From Paraflavitalea soli (GTDB taxonomy: Bacteria; Bacteroidota; Bacteroidia; Chitinophagales; Chitinophagaceae): a stretch of DNA of 64,000 bases. The notes under the pieces are model-generated. The model was not told the origin of the DNA, searched no databases, and saw nothing but the letters and a program-made list of their open reading frames with translations. The stretch lies in NCBI RefSeq assembly GCF_003555545.1, contig NZ_CP032157.1, forward strand, positions 7,134,546 through 7,198,545, written 5' to 3'. Each line of letters opens with the position of its first letter. The stretch's first letter is position 1. Below, one piece after another: positions 7,335 through 15,414 of this stretch. The position numbers and the translations under genes are program-made.

Positions 7335-9185
7335 ATGAAAAAGACACTCCTGCTTTGCTGCTTATTGTGTGTGGCAGCCATGCTCCCTGCGCAGATCAAA
7401 CCCTTTCGCTTTGCGCACATCAGTGATACGCATATCGGTTCTCCCAACGGTGGTGCAGAGGAAGACCTGCGCCGTACGATACGTGATATCAATGCGATGA
7501 AAGATGTGGCTTTTGTGATCATCACCGGTGATATTACCGAGCTGGGCACCGATAGCCAGCTGAAACTGGCCAAGGAACTCTTCGATAGCCTGCAGGTAAA
7601 ATACTATATCATTCCTGGTAACCACGATAGCGGTTGGAGTGAAAGTGGCGGTGTAAGTTTTACCACCATTTTCGGATACGATAAATTCCTGTTTGATTAT
7701 AATGGTGTTCGTTTTATTGGTTGTGCTTCCGGTCCCTATGTGCGTATGAGCGACGGGCATATTCCCCGCAATGCAGTAGTATGGCTGGATGAGGTATTGA
7801 AGAAAACAGGTAAGAAACAACCGGTGATCTTTGCTAATCACTATCCGTTGGATAACGGCCTCGATAACTGGTACGAAGCGATCGACCGCCTCAAGGAATA
7901 CAATACTATCCTCGCTATATGTGGCCATGGTCATAATAACCATGCGCTGAATTTCGAAGATATTCCCGGGGTGATGGGCCGTTCCAACCTGCGTGCAAAA
8001 GCGGCTGTAGGAGGTTATAACCTGGTGGATGTACGCCCGGATTCTGTGATCTATACAGAGCGCCGGCCCGGCGTAGAAACCTTGCAACCCTGGACAAAGG
8101 TGGCGGTGAAAAAACATGAATATGGTACCCCTTCCAAAAAGTTTGACAGGCCCGATTATGGGGTCAATAAACAATATGCCCAGGTAAAAGCTACCTGGAC
8201 CATGGCCTCTGATGCCAATGTGATCTCTACACCGGCAGTATATAAAGAAGGGGTGATTGTTGGCAACCAGAATGGTGAAGTGGTTTCCCTGTCATTGAAG
8301 AATGGAAAGCGTCAATGGTCATTCCCTACCAGGGGGGCTATCTTTTCTTCGCCGGCCGTAAAGGATGGCAAAGTGGTATTGGGGTCGGGTGATGGTAAAG
8401 TATATTGCCTGGATGCCAGCAACGGCAAGCAGCTATGGATGTATACTACCGGCGCGGCGGTATTGGGTTGTCCGCTGATTGCAGGCGACACCGTATTCAT
8501 TGGCGGCAGTGACCATTCCTTTATTGCCCTCGGGCTGAATGATGGAAAGCTGCATTGGAAGTTTGATGGGCTCAACGGGCCTGTGGTAAGCACGCCGCTA
8601 TTGTATGAGGGCAAGATCATCTTTGGCGCCTGGGATACATACCTGTATGCTGTAGACCGTCAAAACGGGACTCTACTGTGGAAATGGAACCCTGGGTCAG
8701 CCGTGATCAATTTCTCGCCGGCTTCCTGCATTCCTGTAGCGGCGAATGGTGTTGTATATGTAGTAACGCCCAACCGTACGTTTACGGCTATCGATGCGCA
8801 AACAGGCACTACCTTATGGAACAATAAAGAGACCCGGGTACGCGAGTCCATCGGTATTTCCCAGGATGGCAAATGGGTATATGGTAAAACGATGCAGGAT
8901 ACGATAGTAGCTTATGCTTCCAGCCGCGAAGCGCAGCACCCGGCCTGGGTGATGAACGCCGGGTTTGGTTACGAACATGTTCCCTCCATGCTCATTGAAA
9001 AGGATGGACAGGTTTTCTTTGGTACGCGCAGCGGCATAGTCTATGCCATCGACCCGGCGCAACAAAAGGTCATCTGGGCACATAAAATAGATAACTCCAT
9101 GGTCAATACGGTAAGGGTATTGGACAGCAAACATATCATAGCCTCCACCATGGATGGGAAGGTAGCTTTACTGGAAGTGAGGTAG
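7335..9185 (+). CDS. Exported metallophosphoesterase fused to a PQQ-type beta-propeller
   Basis: A 616-aa protein. Residues 1-19 form a signal peptide. Residues 25-240 are a calcineurin-like phosphoesterase with all metal motifs: SDTH (30-33), ITGDI (64-68), PGNHD (95-99), ANHYP (~168) and CGHGH (~196-200). Residues ~285-616 contain repeated PQQ/BamB-like blades of about 40 residues, each with a W near its end (GKRQWSF, GKQLWMY, GKLHWKF, GTLLWKW, GTTLWNN). The enzyme part should hydrolyse a phosphoester in the periplasm; the propeller probably binds a partner or substrate. The substrate is unknown. This domain pairing occurs in Bacteroidota. The gene is single, followed by a repeat and a bidirectional terminator. 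Confidence 0.88.
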   Translation: MKKTLLLCCLLCVAAMLPAQIKPFRFAHISDTHIGSPNGGAEEDLRRTIRDINAMKDVAFVIITGDITELGTDSQLKLAKELFDSLQVKYYIIPGNHDSGWSESGGVSFTTIFGYDKFLFDYNGVRFIGCASGPYVRMSDGHIPRNAVVWLDEVLKKTGKKQPVIFANHYPLDNGLDNWYEAIDRLKEYNTILAICGHGHNNHALNFEDIPGVMGRSNLRAKAAVGGYNLVDVRPDSVIYTERRPGVETLQPWTKVAVKKHEYGTPSKKFDRPDYGVNKQYAQVKATWTMASDANVISTPAVYKEGVIVGNQNGEVVSLSLKNGKRQWSFPTRGAIFSSPAVKDGKVVLGSGDGKVYCLDASNGKQLWMYTTGAAVLGCPLIAGDTVFIGGSDHSFIALGLNDGKLHWKFDGLNGPVVSTPLLYEGKIIFGAWDTYLYAVDRQNGTLLWKWNPGSAVINFSPASCIPVAANGVVYVVTPNRTFTAIDAQTGTTLWNNKETRVRESIGISQDGKWVYGKTMQDTIVAYASSREAQHPAWVMNAGFGYEHVPSMLIEKDGQVFFGTRSGIVYAIDPAQQKVIWAHKIDNSMVNTVRVLDSKHIIASTMDGKVALLEVR

Positions 9186-9186
9186 A

Positions 9187-9228
9187 AGAATACAGAATTC
9201 AGAATACAGAATACAGAAGAATACAGGA
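9187..9228. repeat. Heptad repeat, CAGAATA family
   Basis: Consecutive seven-base units CAGAATT, CAGAATA, CAGAATA, CAGAAGA immediately after the phosphoesterase stop codon. The same family occurs at 11043-11086, inverted at 11171-11206, and inside dnaX at 11873-11931. Confidence 0.8.
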
Positions 9229-9238
9229 CCCTATAATA

Positions 9239-9272
9239 AAAAGGTCCCGCTGGTGAACAGCGGGACCTTTTC
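9239..9272. terminator. Bidirectional rho-independent terminator
   Basis: A 14-bp perfect stem, AAAGGTCCCGCTG on the left arm, around GTGAA, with A-rich and T-rich flanks. It serves both the phosphoesterase gene (plus) and the pyruvate dehydrogenase E2 gene (minus). Confidence 0.9.
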
Positions 9273-9297
9273 TTATAGAGCAATAAGCTAATGATTC

Positions 9298-10965
9298 TTA
9301 TACCAGCATCGTCAGTGGCTCTTCCAGTAAACCTTGCAGGGTTTGCAGGAAGGCTGCACCGGTGGCGCCGTCTACTACACGGTGGTCACAGGTGAGGGTC
9401 ACTTTCATAATGTTGCCAACAACGATCTGTCCATCTTTTACTACTGGCACCTGGTTGATAGCGCCAATGGCCAGGATACAGGAAGCGGGTGGGTTGATGA
9501 TCGCCGTGAATTCTTCAATGCCAAACATACCCAGGTTGGAAATGGTGAAGGTGTTGCCTTCCCACTCAGCTGGTTGGAGTTTCTTATTCTTGGCTCTCTG
9601 TGCGAAGTCCTTTACTTCTCCGGCGATCTGCGACAGGGATTTCAGGTCGGCAAACCGTACTACGGGTACCAGCAATCCATCTTCTACTGCTACCGCTACA
9701 CCAATGCTTACATGGTGGTTTACACGGATGCTATCGCCCATCCAGCTGCTGTTGATGGCCGGGTGTTTCTTCAAGGCCACGGCGCATGCTTTCAGCACCA
9801 TGTCGTTGAATGATATTTTGTTGGCAGATACTTCGTTCATTTTACCACGGCTGGCCACTGCTTTGTCCATGTTGATCTCCATGGTGAGGTAAAACTCAGG
9901 AGCAGAGAATTTAACCTCCGACAGGCGCTTGGCGATCACCTTGCGCATTTGCGAAACCGGTACATCGTTAAAGCTTACCTGACCAGCTACAGCAGGTTGC
10001 GCCGGAGCGGCAGCACCACCTTGCTTGGCAGCAGTGGCGGCAGGAGCAGCAGATGGCTTAAAGTCATCTACATCTTTCTTTACAATACGGCCACCATCGC
10101 CGCTTCCGGGTATCTGTGAGAGGTCGATGCCTTTTTCGCTGGCTACTTTCTTAGCAAGCGGAGAGGCTTTTACGCGACCATTCTCTGTAGAAGCGGCAGG
10201 TTGCGCGGCAGCGGCAGTTGCCTGTGCAGCAGGTTGTGCGGCAGCAGCTTGCTGGGCAGGCTGGCTGCTTGGGGTAGAAAGCGTTCCACCACCTTTGGCA
10301 GCGGCTACTATTTTATCGATGTCTACTTTACCTTCTTCACCAATGATACACAGCAGGGCATTTACAGGAACCTTATCACCTTGCTGAGCACCGATGTATA
10401 ATAATTTACCTTCTTTGTAGCTTTCGAGTTCCATGGTGGCCTTGTCGGTTTCCACATCGGCCAGCAGGTCGCCTTTCTTCACCTGGTCACCCACTTTCTT
10501 ATGCCAGGCGGCTATAACGCCTTCGGTCATGGTATCGCTCAGGCGTGGCATCAGGATCACTTCCTGCATGTTGGCGAGGTCAACAGATGATGTGGCGGCA
10601 GCAGCCGGAGCGGGGGCAGCAGCTGGTTTGCTGTCTGCAGCTGGTTTGGCAGGCTCTTCAGCTTTAGGGGCAGCAGCGCTTGCGGCCGCTTTGCCTCCAC
10701 CGGATACAAGGGAGCTAATATCTTCACCGGGAGCGCCAATGATGGCCAGCAGGTCATTCACCTGCAGTTTACCGCCTTTATCGATACCAATATGTAAGAG
10801 GGTGCCATCTTTATAACTTTCCAGTTCCATGGTAGCTTTGTCTGTCTCAACTTCTGCTAACAGGTCGCCTTTCTTTACCGTATCCCCTACCTTTTTATGC
10901 CAGGCCGCAATCACGCCTTCAGTCATGGTGTCACTCAGGCGGGGCATTAAGATCACTTCAGCCAT
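9298..10965 (-). CDS. pdhC: Pyruvate dehydrogenase complex dihydrolipoamide acetyltransferase (E2)
   Basis: A 555-aa E2 that transfers the acetyl group from lipoamide to CoA. Two lipoyl domains (residues ~1-77 and ~133-210) each carry ETDKATMELESYK with the lipoylated lysine. The linkers are rich in Ala, Pro and Gln. The peripheral subunit-binding domain is at ~262-300 (ASPLAKKVASEKGID, IPGSGDGGRIVKKDV). The catalytic domain ends with TCDHRVVDGATGAAFL, containing the active-site His. Two lipoyl domains with this order are usual for Bacteroidota E2. The E1 genes are not adjacent. A weak TAATTTCG element lies ~60 bp upstream on the minus strand. Confidence 0.95.
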   Translation of the reverse strand: MAEVILMPRLSDTMTEGVIAAWHKKVGDTVKKGDLLAEVETDKATMELESYKDGTLLHIGIDKGGKLQVNDLLAIIGAPGEDISSLVSGGGKAAASAAAPKAEEPAKPAADSKPAAAPAPAAAATSSVDLANMQEVILMPRLSDTMTEGVIAAWHKKVGDQVKKGDLLADVETDKATMELESYKEGKLLYIGAQQGDKVPVNALLCIIGEEGKVDIDKIVAAAKGGGTLSTPSSQPAQQAAAAQPAAQATAAAAQPAASTENGRVKASPLAKKVASEKGIDLSQIPGSGDGGRIVKKDVDDFKPSAAPAATAAKQGGAAAPAQPAVAGQVSFNDVPVSQMRKVIAKRLSEVKFSAPEFYLTMEINMDKAVASRGKMNEVSANKISFNDMVLKACAVALKKHPAINSSWMGDSIRVNHHVSIGVAVAVEDGLLVPVVRFADLKSLSQIAGEVKDFAQRAKNKKLQPAEWEGNTFTISNLGMFGIEEFTAIINPPASCILAIGAINQVPVVKDGQIVVGNIMKVTLTCDHRVVDGATGAAFLQTLQGLLEEPLTMLV

Positions 10966-11042
10966 AATCTTTATTAATAATTTGAAAGTTAATACGTCAG
11001 GTTGCTAATTGAGGGCCGAAATTACGGCAAAAGTGCGAGAAG

Positions 11043-11086
11043 TAGAATACAGAATTCAGAATACGGAATACAGCAGAAATACAGGA
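11043..11086. repeat. Heptad repeat, CAGAATA family (second copy)
   Basis: Units CAGAATT, CAGAATA, CGGAATA, CAGCAGA in the spacer between the E2 promoter region and the dnaX end. Same orientation as the copy at 9187. Confidence 0.75.
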
Positions 11087-11170
11087 ATAAAGTGGTCAAC
11101 AGTAGGCATATAGGGTTTAGCAGGAGCAGGGGAGTTTACGAATAAATTAACCCTCCCTGGCGTGCGAAGC

Positions 11171-11206
11171 CATTCTGTATCCTGTATTCTATATTCTGTA
11201 TTCTTT
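11171..11206. repeat. Heptad repeat, CAGAATA family, inverted copy
   Basis: Units TTCTGTA, TCCTGTA, TTCTATA, TTCTGTA ending at the dnaX stop codon; this is the complement of the 11043 copy, about 85 bp away, so the two copies can pair as a long imperfect hairpin. It also abuts the 3' end of dnaX. Confidence 0.75.
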
Positions 11207-11207
11207 C

Positions 11208-13127
11208 TTAGTTATCTACTTCCAGCTTGAGACGGTCGCGGAGTTCCTTCACCAGCGGATACTGTGTTACAATTTCCAGGTACTTGTCGCGCAGGCTTAC
11301 CGGCTTTTCCACGGGTTCTGCGGCGATAATGGCATTCTCATTCACCACGATCGTAAATAGTAGCTGGCGGTTATTAAAAGCCTGCTGCAGGAATTCTGAT
11401 AATACCCGGCGTTCTCCTTCAATGAATTTTTGTTCCAGGTTATTGTTCGTCTGCACCTCGAATGTCTGGTCATCCATTATCACCAGGGTAGCCATCAGGA
11501 AGGACTGGTTGGCGGGGTTCTTGGCGTCTTTCAACTGCTGGGCAAATTGCTGCCAATGCTCCTGTAATTTACTGTCACTTAATGGGATAGGGGGACCGGC
11601 ACTTTCCATTACTTTGCCCACATACTGCTGGCGGATACCGGCCAGTCCACCGATCTTCGAAGAGCCGGTTTCGCCCTTGGGGCTGGCTGGCTGCTGGTTA
11701 CCGGCTACTGGGGGCTTAGGAGCCACTGATTGATTATTGGCAGGCTGACCGGTCGCAGGTTGCTTAGGAGTGACGGGCTGAACATTGGCCGGTTGCTTGG
11801 GACCAGTCTCAATGATCAGTTTTGCTTCCGGTATAGTTGTCTGCTTTGGTGAGGCATCAGGTTTCTGCCCCCCGGCTTCTGTATTCTGTATGCTGGCTTC
11901 TGTATTCTGTTTGCTGGGTTCTGGATTCTTTCCCCCCCTCACCACCGGTATATTCCTGAAAGCAACCGGTTTTGCTTCTTCAACTAGTTTTTTTTTACTC
12001 AGGCCTTCGCTTCCGGAGGCCAGGTCTACTGCTTGCTGCAGGTATGCGAGTTTGATGAGCGCCAGTTCTACATGCAGCCGTTTATTACGGGCCGCTTTAT
12101 AATTGATCTCCGTTTCGTTGAGGATATTCAGGGCGCTGATGAGGTAGGCGACAGATACTTGTTTGGCGGTGCTGATATAGCGGTCCTTGAAGCTTTCCAC
12201 CACCTGCAGCAGGCCGGCTACTTTTTCGTCCTTACATACCAGCAGGTTGCGGATGAATTCGGCAAAGCCGTTCAATACCAGGTCCCCTTCAAAACCTTTG
12301 CGGTCAATATCATCGTACAGCAGCATGGCGCCGCCCAGGTCCTGCTGCTGCATACACTGCATCAACTTGAAATAGTAGTCGGCATCCAGTATGTTCAGGT
12401 GCTCCAGCGTATTCTGATAGCTGACCACACCATTGGTAAAACTCACAATTTTATCCATGATGCTCAGGGCATCACGCATACAACCTTCACTTTTCTGGGC
12501 TATAAGGTGCAGGGCTGATTTTTCTGCGTTGATCTCTTCTTTTTTGCAGATATCCTGCAGGTGCTCTACCGTATCATTGGGAGTGATGCGCTTGAAATCG
12601 AATATCTGGCAACGGCTGAGGATGGTAGGCAGGATCTTGTGCTTTTCGGTGGTAGCCAGGATGAAGATGGCATAAGGCGGCGGCTCTTCCAGCGTTTTCA
12701 GGAAGGCATTGAACGCCGATGAACTGAGCATGTGCACCTCATCAATGATATACACCTTGTACCGGCTGCCGGCTGATGGGGCAAAGCGCACCTGCTCTAC
12801 CAGGCTGCGGATATCATCTACCGAGTTGTTGCTGGCAGCATCCAGCTCATGGATGTTCATGGAAGTGCCTTCATTAAAGGAATGGCAGGAGTGGCAGGTG
12901 TTGCAGGCTTCGCCATCTGCCCCTACGTTCTCACAATTGATGGTCTTGGCCAGGATACGGGCGCAGGTGGTTTTACCCACACCCCGGGGACCACAAAACA
13001 GGAAGGCATGCGCCAACTGCTGGTTCTTAATGGCATTTTTCAGGGTGGTGGTAATATGTCCCTGACCCACTACGGTATCAAAAGTCTGTGGTCTGTATTT
13101 TCTGGCTGAAACGATGAACTTGTCCAT
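11208..13127 (-). CDS. dnaX: DNA polymerase III subunit gamma/tau
   Basis: The clamp-loader ATPase of the replicative polymerase, 639 aa from the ATG at 13127 (MDKFIVSARKYRPQTF is the normal N-terminus; the extra 17 codons upstream overlap the promoter). Walker A is GPRGVGKT (46-53), the zinc-binding cysteines are C65, C75, C78 and C81, Walker B is DEVH (129-132) and the sensor segment is LSRCQIFDF. A C-terminal tau-like domain (~residues 500-639) follows a Pro/Gln/Ala linker (~395-510). The linker contains QNTEASI-QNTEAGG, coded by a seven-base repeat array. The gene is preceded by a good promoter and an 18-bp palindrome. Confidence 0.95.
   Translation of the reverse strand: MDKFIVSARKYRPQTFDTVVGQGHITTTLKNAIKNQQLAHAFLFCGPRGVGKTTCARILAKTINCENVGADGEACNTCHSCHSFNEGTSMNIHELDAASNNSVDDIRSLVEQVRFAPSAGSRYKVYIIDEVHMLSSSAFNAFLKTLEEPPPYAIFILATTEKHKILPTILSRCQIFDFKRITPNDTVEHLQDICKKEEINAEKSALHLIAQKSEGCMRDALSIMDKIVSFTNGVVSYQNTLEHLNILDADYYFKLMQCMQQQDLGGAMLLYDDIDRKGFEGDLVLNGFAEFIRNLLVCKDEKVAGLLQVVESFKDRYISTAKQVSVAYLISALNILNETEINYKAARNKRLHVELALIKLAYLQQAVDLASGSEGLSKKKLVEEAKPVAFRNIPVVRGGKNPEPSKQNTEASIQNTEAGGQKPDASPKQTTIPEAKLIIETGPKQPANVQPVTPKQPATGQPANNQSVAPKPPVAGNQQPASPKGETGSSKIGGLAGIRQQYVGKVMESAGPPIPLSDSKLQEHWQQFAQQLKDAKNPANQSFLMATLVIMDDQTFEVQTNNNLEQKFIEGERRVLSEFLQQAFNNRQLLFTIVVNENAIIAAEPVEKPVSLRDKYLEIVTQYPLVKELRDRLKLEVDN
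11873..11931 (-). repeat. Heptad repeat array inside the dnaX coding sequence
   Basis: On the plus strand eight consecutive seven-base units end in CT (for example GTATTCT, GTATGCT, GGCTTCT, GTATTCT, GTTTGCT). Read on the minus strand they give CAGAATACAGAAGC, the family seen between genes at 9187 and 11043. Because 3 x 7 bases equal 7 codons, the array keeps frame and makes a heptapeptide repeat QNTEASI/QNTEAGG in the linker. Confidence 0.8.
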
Positions 13128-13144
13128 GTATATCCCTCTTGCGG

Positions 13145-13175
13145 CAAATGTAAGTAAATATGGGGGGCTTGTAAA
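13145..13175 (-). promoter_or_regulatory. dnaX promoter
   Basis: On the minus strand TTTA (13175-13172), 19 bp, TACATTTG (13152-13145), an exact TAnnTTTG -7 box. Transcription would start near 13138, about 10 nt before the chosen dnaX ATG, which supports that start. Confidence 0.65.
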
Positions 13176-13186
13176 CATGTTTACAA
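13169..13186. promoter_or_regulatory. 18-bp perfect palindrome overlapping the dnaX -33 region
   Basis: TTGTAAACATGTTTACAA is a perfect palindrome lying on the -33 element of the dnaX promoter, in the divergent region with the TetR gene. Its size and symmetry suit a dimeric regulator, but it differs from the TetR operator at 13306, so a different protein is likely. Confidence 0.55.
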
Positions 13187-13297
13187 ACCCTTCAACACAG
13201 GTTCAAGGCGATGGGAAAAACTTGTGTACTAAAATCCGCCCGGGGTAGTCCTTTTAGGGGCATTATTAAATAATCTTTGAAAAAAGACGGTCAGATA

Positions 13298-13328
13298 TTT
13301 GGAAACTTAACAGTGTTAAGTATATTTG
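13298..13328 (+). promoter_or_regulatory. Promoter and operator of the TetR gene
   Basis: TTTG (13298-13301), exactly 19 bp, TATATTTG (13321-13328): a consensus Bacteroidota promoter. The spacer holds the inverted repeat CTTAACAGTGTTAAG (13306-13320; 6-bp arms, 3-bp centre). A repressor bound there would block polymerase, as in TetR autoregulation. A near copy lies before the efflux operon at 13997. Confidence 0.75.
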
Positions 13329-13346
13329 TGCTGTTAATCTACACCT

Positions 13347-13976
13347 ATGGGTATTTCAGAAAGAAAGGAAAAGCAGAAAACGGAGATCAGGAAGATGATC
13401 CTGGACGCATCTATGAAGCTGTTTGTGGAGCAAGGCTTTGAGAATGTTTCCATCCGTAAGATCGCCGACCTTATTGAATACAGTCCTACCACCGTATACC
13501 TCTATTTTAAGGATAAGGACGATATCCTGTTCAACCTCCATGAGCTTGGTTTTCAGAAGATGGCGGAATACAATGAAGGGATGTGGGATATTAAGAACCC
13601 GTTATTGCGCCTCCATAAGATGGGAGAGAACTATATAAAATTTGGGACCAGTCACCCGGAGTTCTATGATATCATGTTTATTATGCGGGCTCCCATGAAA
13701 ACCATCGAAAATACGGTAGAATGTGAATGGAAGAGTGGTGATACCGCCTTGGGCAGGTTGAAGGAAACCGTGCAGGAGGCAATGGATAAAGGATTGATTG
13801 TTAAGGGTAATGTGGAGGCTGTGTCGATGGTGATCTGGAGTATGGTGCATGGCCTGGTATCCCTGGCGATACGTGACCGGTTCAATAAGCTGGTACCCGC
13901 CGAGGCTATATTACCCATGATGACCCAGGCCCTGAACTGGTTGCTGGAAACAATCGACCTGACCATGAAGGAATAG
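13347..13976 (+). CDS. TetR/AcrR-family transcriptional regulator of the efflux operon
   Basis: A 209-aa regulator. Residues ~10-58 form the TetR DNA-binding domain (ILDASMKLFVEQGFENVSI, KIADLIEYSPTTVYLYFKDK). Residues ~75-205 are the helical ligand-binding and dimer region; the WSMVHGLVSLAIRDRF motif is typical of the TetR_C_33/WHG group. It is followed after 62 bp by the TolC gene of a tripartite pump. A 15-bp palindrome in its own promoter and a shared 12-base match (ACTTAACAGTGT) before the pump genes indicate that it represses both. The inducing ligand is unknown, probably a substrate of the pump. Confidence 0.9.
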   Translation: MGISERKEKQKTEIRKMILDASMKLFVEQGFENVSIRKIADLIEYSPTTVYLYFKDKDDILFNLHELGFQKMAEYNEGMWDIKNPLLRLHKMGENYIKFGTSHPEFYDIMFIMRAPMKTIENTVECEWKSGDTALGRLKETVQEAMDKGLIVKGNVEAVSMVIWSMVHGLVSLAIRDRFNKLVPAEAILPMMTQALNWLLETIDLTMKE

Positions 13977-13996
13977 GTCCTTTTTTTTGCTCATAT

Positions 13997-14010
13997 ACTT
14001 AACAGTGTAA
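13997..14010 (+). promoter_or_regulatory. Second TetR operator-like site, before the efflux genes
   Basis: ACTTAACAGTGTAA shares 12 contiguous bases with the operator at 13306 but lacks the second symmetric arm. It lies ~30 bp before the TolC start and after a TTTG at 13986-13989; no clean -7 box is seen, so the efflux genes may also be read through from the TetR promoter. Confidence 0.6.
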
Positions 14011-14038
14011 ATAATCTTTACAATATAAATAGTAAGCC

Positions 14039-15394
14039 ATGTTTTGGACACTCATCCGCACAACCGTGCTGGTGGCGGGGACCTTTTTTGCCCAGGCCAC
14101 CATCGCCCAAACCACCCTGGAGGGCTATCTCAAAAAAGGGCTCGACAGCAACCTGGCCCTGCGCCAGCAGTCTTTCGATGTGCAGAAAGCGCAACTGGAT
14201 CTTAAGCGCGCCCGCACTTTATTCTATCCCCAGGCCAATATCACTTCACAGTATACCCTGGCCAATGGGGGCCGTACGCAGGATATACCTATTGGCGATC
14301 TGCTCAACAACGTCTATTCTACACTGAATGAGTTGACCTCCTCCAGCAAGTTTCCCCAGGTGCCCAACCAGTCCATCGCTTTTTTGCCCAATGACTTTCA
14401 CGATACGAAACTGGAAGTATCCGTGCCGGTAGTGAATATGGACATCCGCTACAACCGGCAGATGAAAGAAGAAATGATCCGTACCCGGCAGGCTGGTATG
14501 GATGTGTACAGGCGGGAACTGGTGAAAACAATTAAGCAGGCGTACTACCAGTATCTGCAGGCCGACAGATCGGTAGCGATCTATAACAATGCGGTAAGCC
14601 TGGTGCAGGAAAACCTGCGGGTAAGTGAGAAGCTGGTACAAAATGGCACGGCTACGAAAGAAGCCATACTGCGGGCCAAATCGCAGGTGAGCCAGGTGCA
14701 GGCATTGCAGATCGAAGCCACCAATAACCGGCAAAATGCAGCAGCCTATTTCAACTTCCTGCTCAACCAGCCTTTGGAAACAGCGCTCATTATTGATAGC
14801 AGCGTAGCCCAACAGTTCAACGCCACCATACCGGTAGCATTGGAAGTACCCGAGGGACGGGAAGAACTGGCGCAGCTCAGGAGCACGCAAAAAGTACTGA
14901 CCACCAACCTGAAGATGAACAGATCATACCTGGTGCCTACGCTCAACGCGTTTTATAATATCGGTTTCCAGGGCTTTCAATTCAAGTTCAACAGCGATCA
15001 GTTTTACCAGCTGGGCGGCCTTCAATTCAAGTGGAACATTTTCCGGGCCAATGACAACAAGTATAAGATCCAACAGTCTCAGCTCGACCTGGATGCACTG
15101 TTCAACCAATACAAGGAAGTAGAGCAGCAATTGAGCCTGCAGGTGCGCACAGCCTATAATAATTATTATTCTTCCCTGCAAAGCTTACAGTCGCTGCGCG
15201 ATGAAGTGCAAAGTGCCCAGGAAACCTATCGCCTTACCGAAAGGCGCTTCCGCGAAGGCCAGGCCCTGCAACTGGAATTGATCGATATACGCTCACAATT
15301 AACCAATGCACAGATCAGGCATTCGCTGGCCCAGCTGGCTGTATTAACAAGGGCTGCTGAAGTAGAGCGTGCCACTGCCTCCTATAAATTCTAA
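14039..15394 (+). CDS. TolC-family outer-membrane efflux protein
   Basis: A 451-aa outer-membrane channel. Residues 1-23 form a signal peptide (ends IAQ). Two repeated OEP domains follow, with long amphipathic helices (for example NLALRQQSFDVQKAQLDLKR and NYYSSLQSLQSLRDEVQSAQ) and the family hallmark EGQALQLELIDIRSQLTNAQ near residue 405. It forms the exit duct of the RND pump encoded downstream; the adaptor gene starts 20 bp after its stop. Length is normal. It is complete, unlike the half-size relative at 58194. Confidence 0.92.
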   Translation: MFWTLIRTTVLVAGTFFAQATIAQTTLEGYLKKGLDSNLALRQQSFDVQKAQLDLKRARTLFYPQANITSQYTLANGGRTQDIPIGDLLNNVYSTLNELTSSSKFPQVPNQSIAFLPNDFHDTKLEVSVPVVNMDIRYNRQMKEEMIRTRQAGMDVYRRELVKTIKQAYYQYLQADRSVAIYNNAVSLVQENLRVSEKLVQNGTATKEAILRAKSQVSQVQALQIEATNNRQNAAAYFNFLLNQPLETALIIDSSVAQQFNATIPVALEVPEGREELAQLRSTQKVLTTNLKMNRSYLVPTLNAFYNIGFQGFQFKFNSDQFYQLGGLQFKWNIFRANDNKYKIQQSQLDLDALFNQYKEVEQQLSLQVRTAYNNYYSSLQSLQSLRDEVQSAQETYRLTERRFREGQALQLELIDIRSQLTNAQIRHSLAQLAVLTRAAEVERATASYKF

Positions 15395-15414
15395 AACACT
15401 AAAAAAATCTACGG

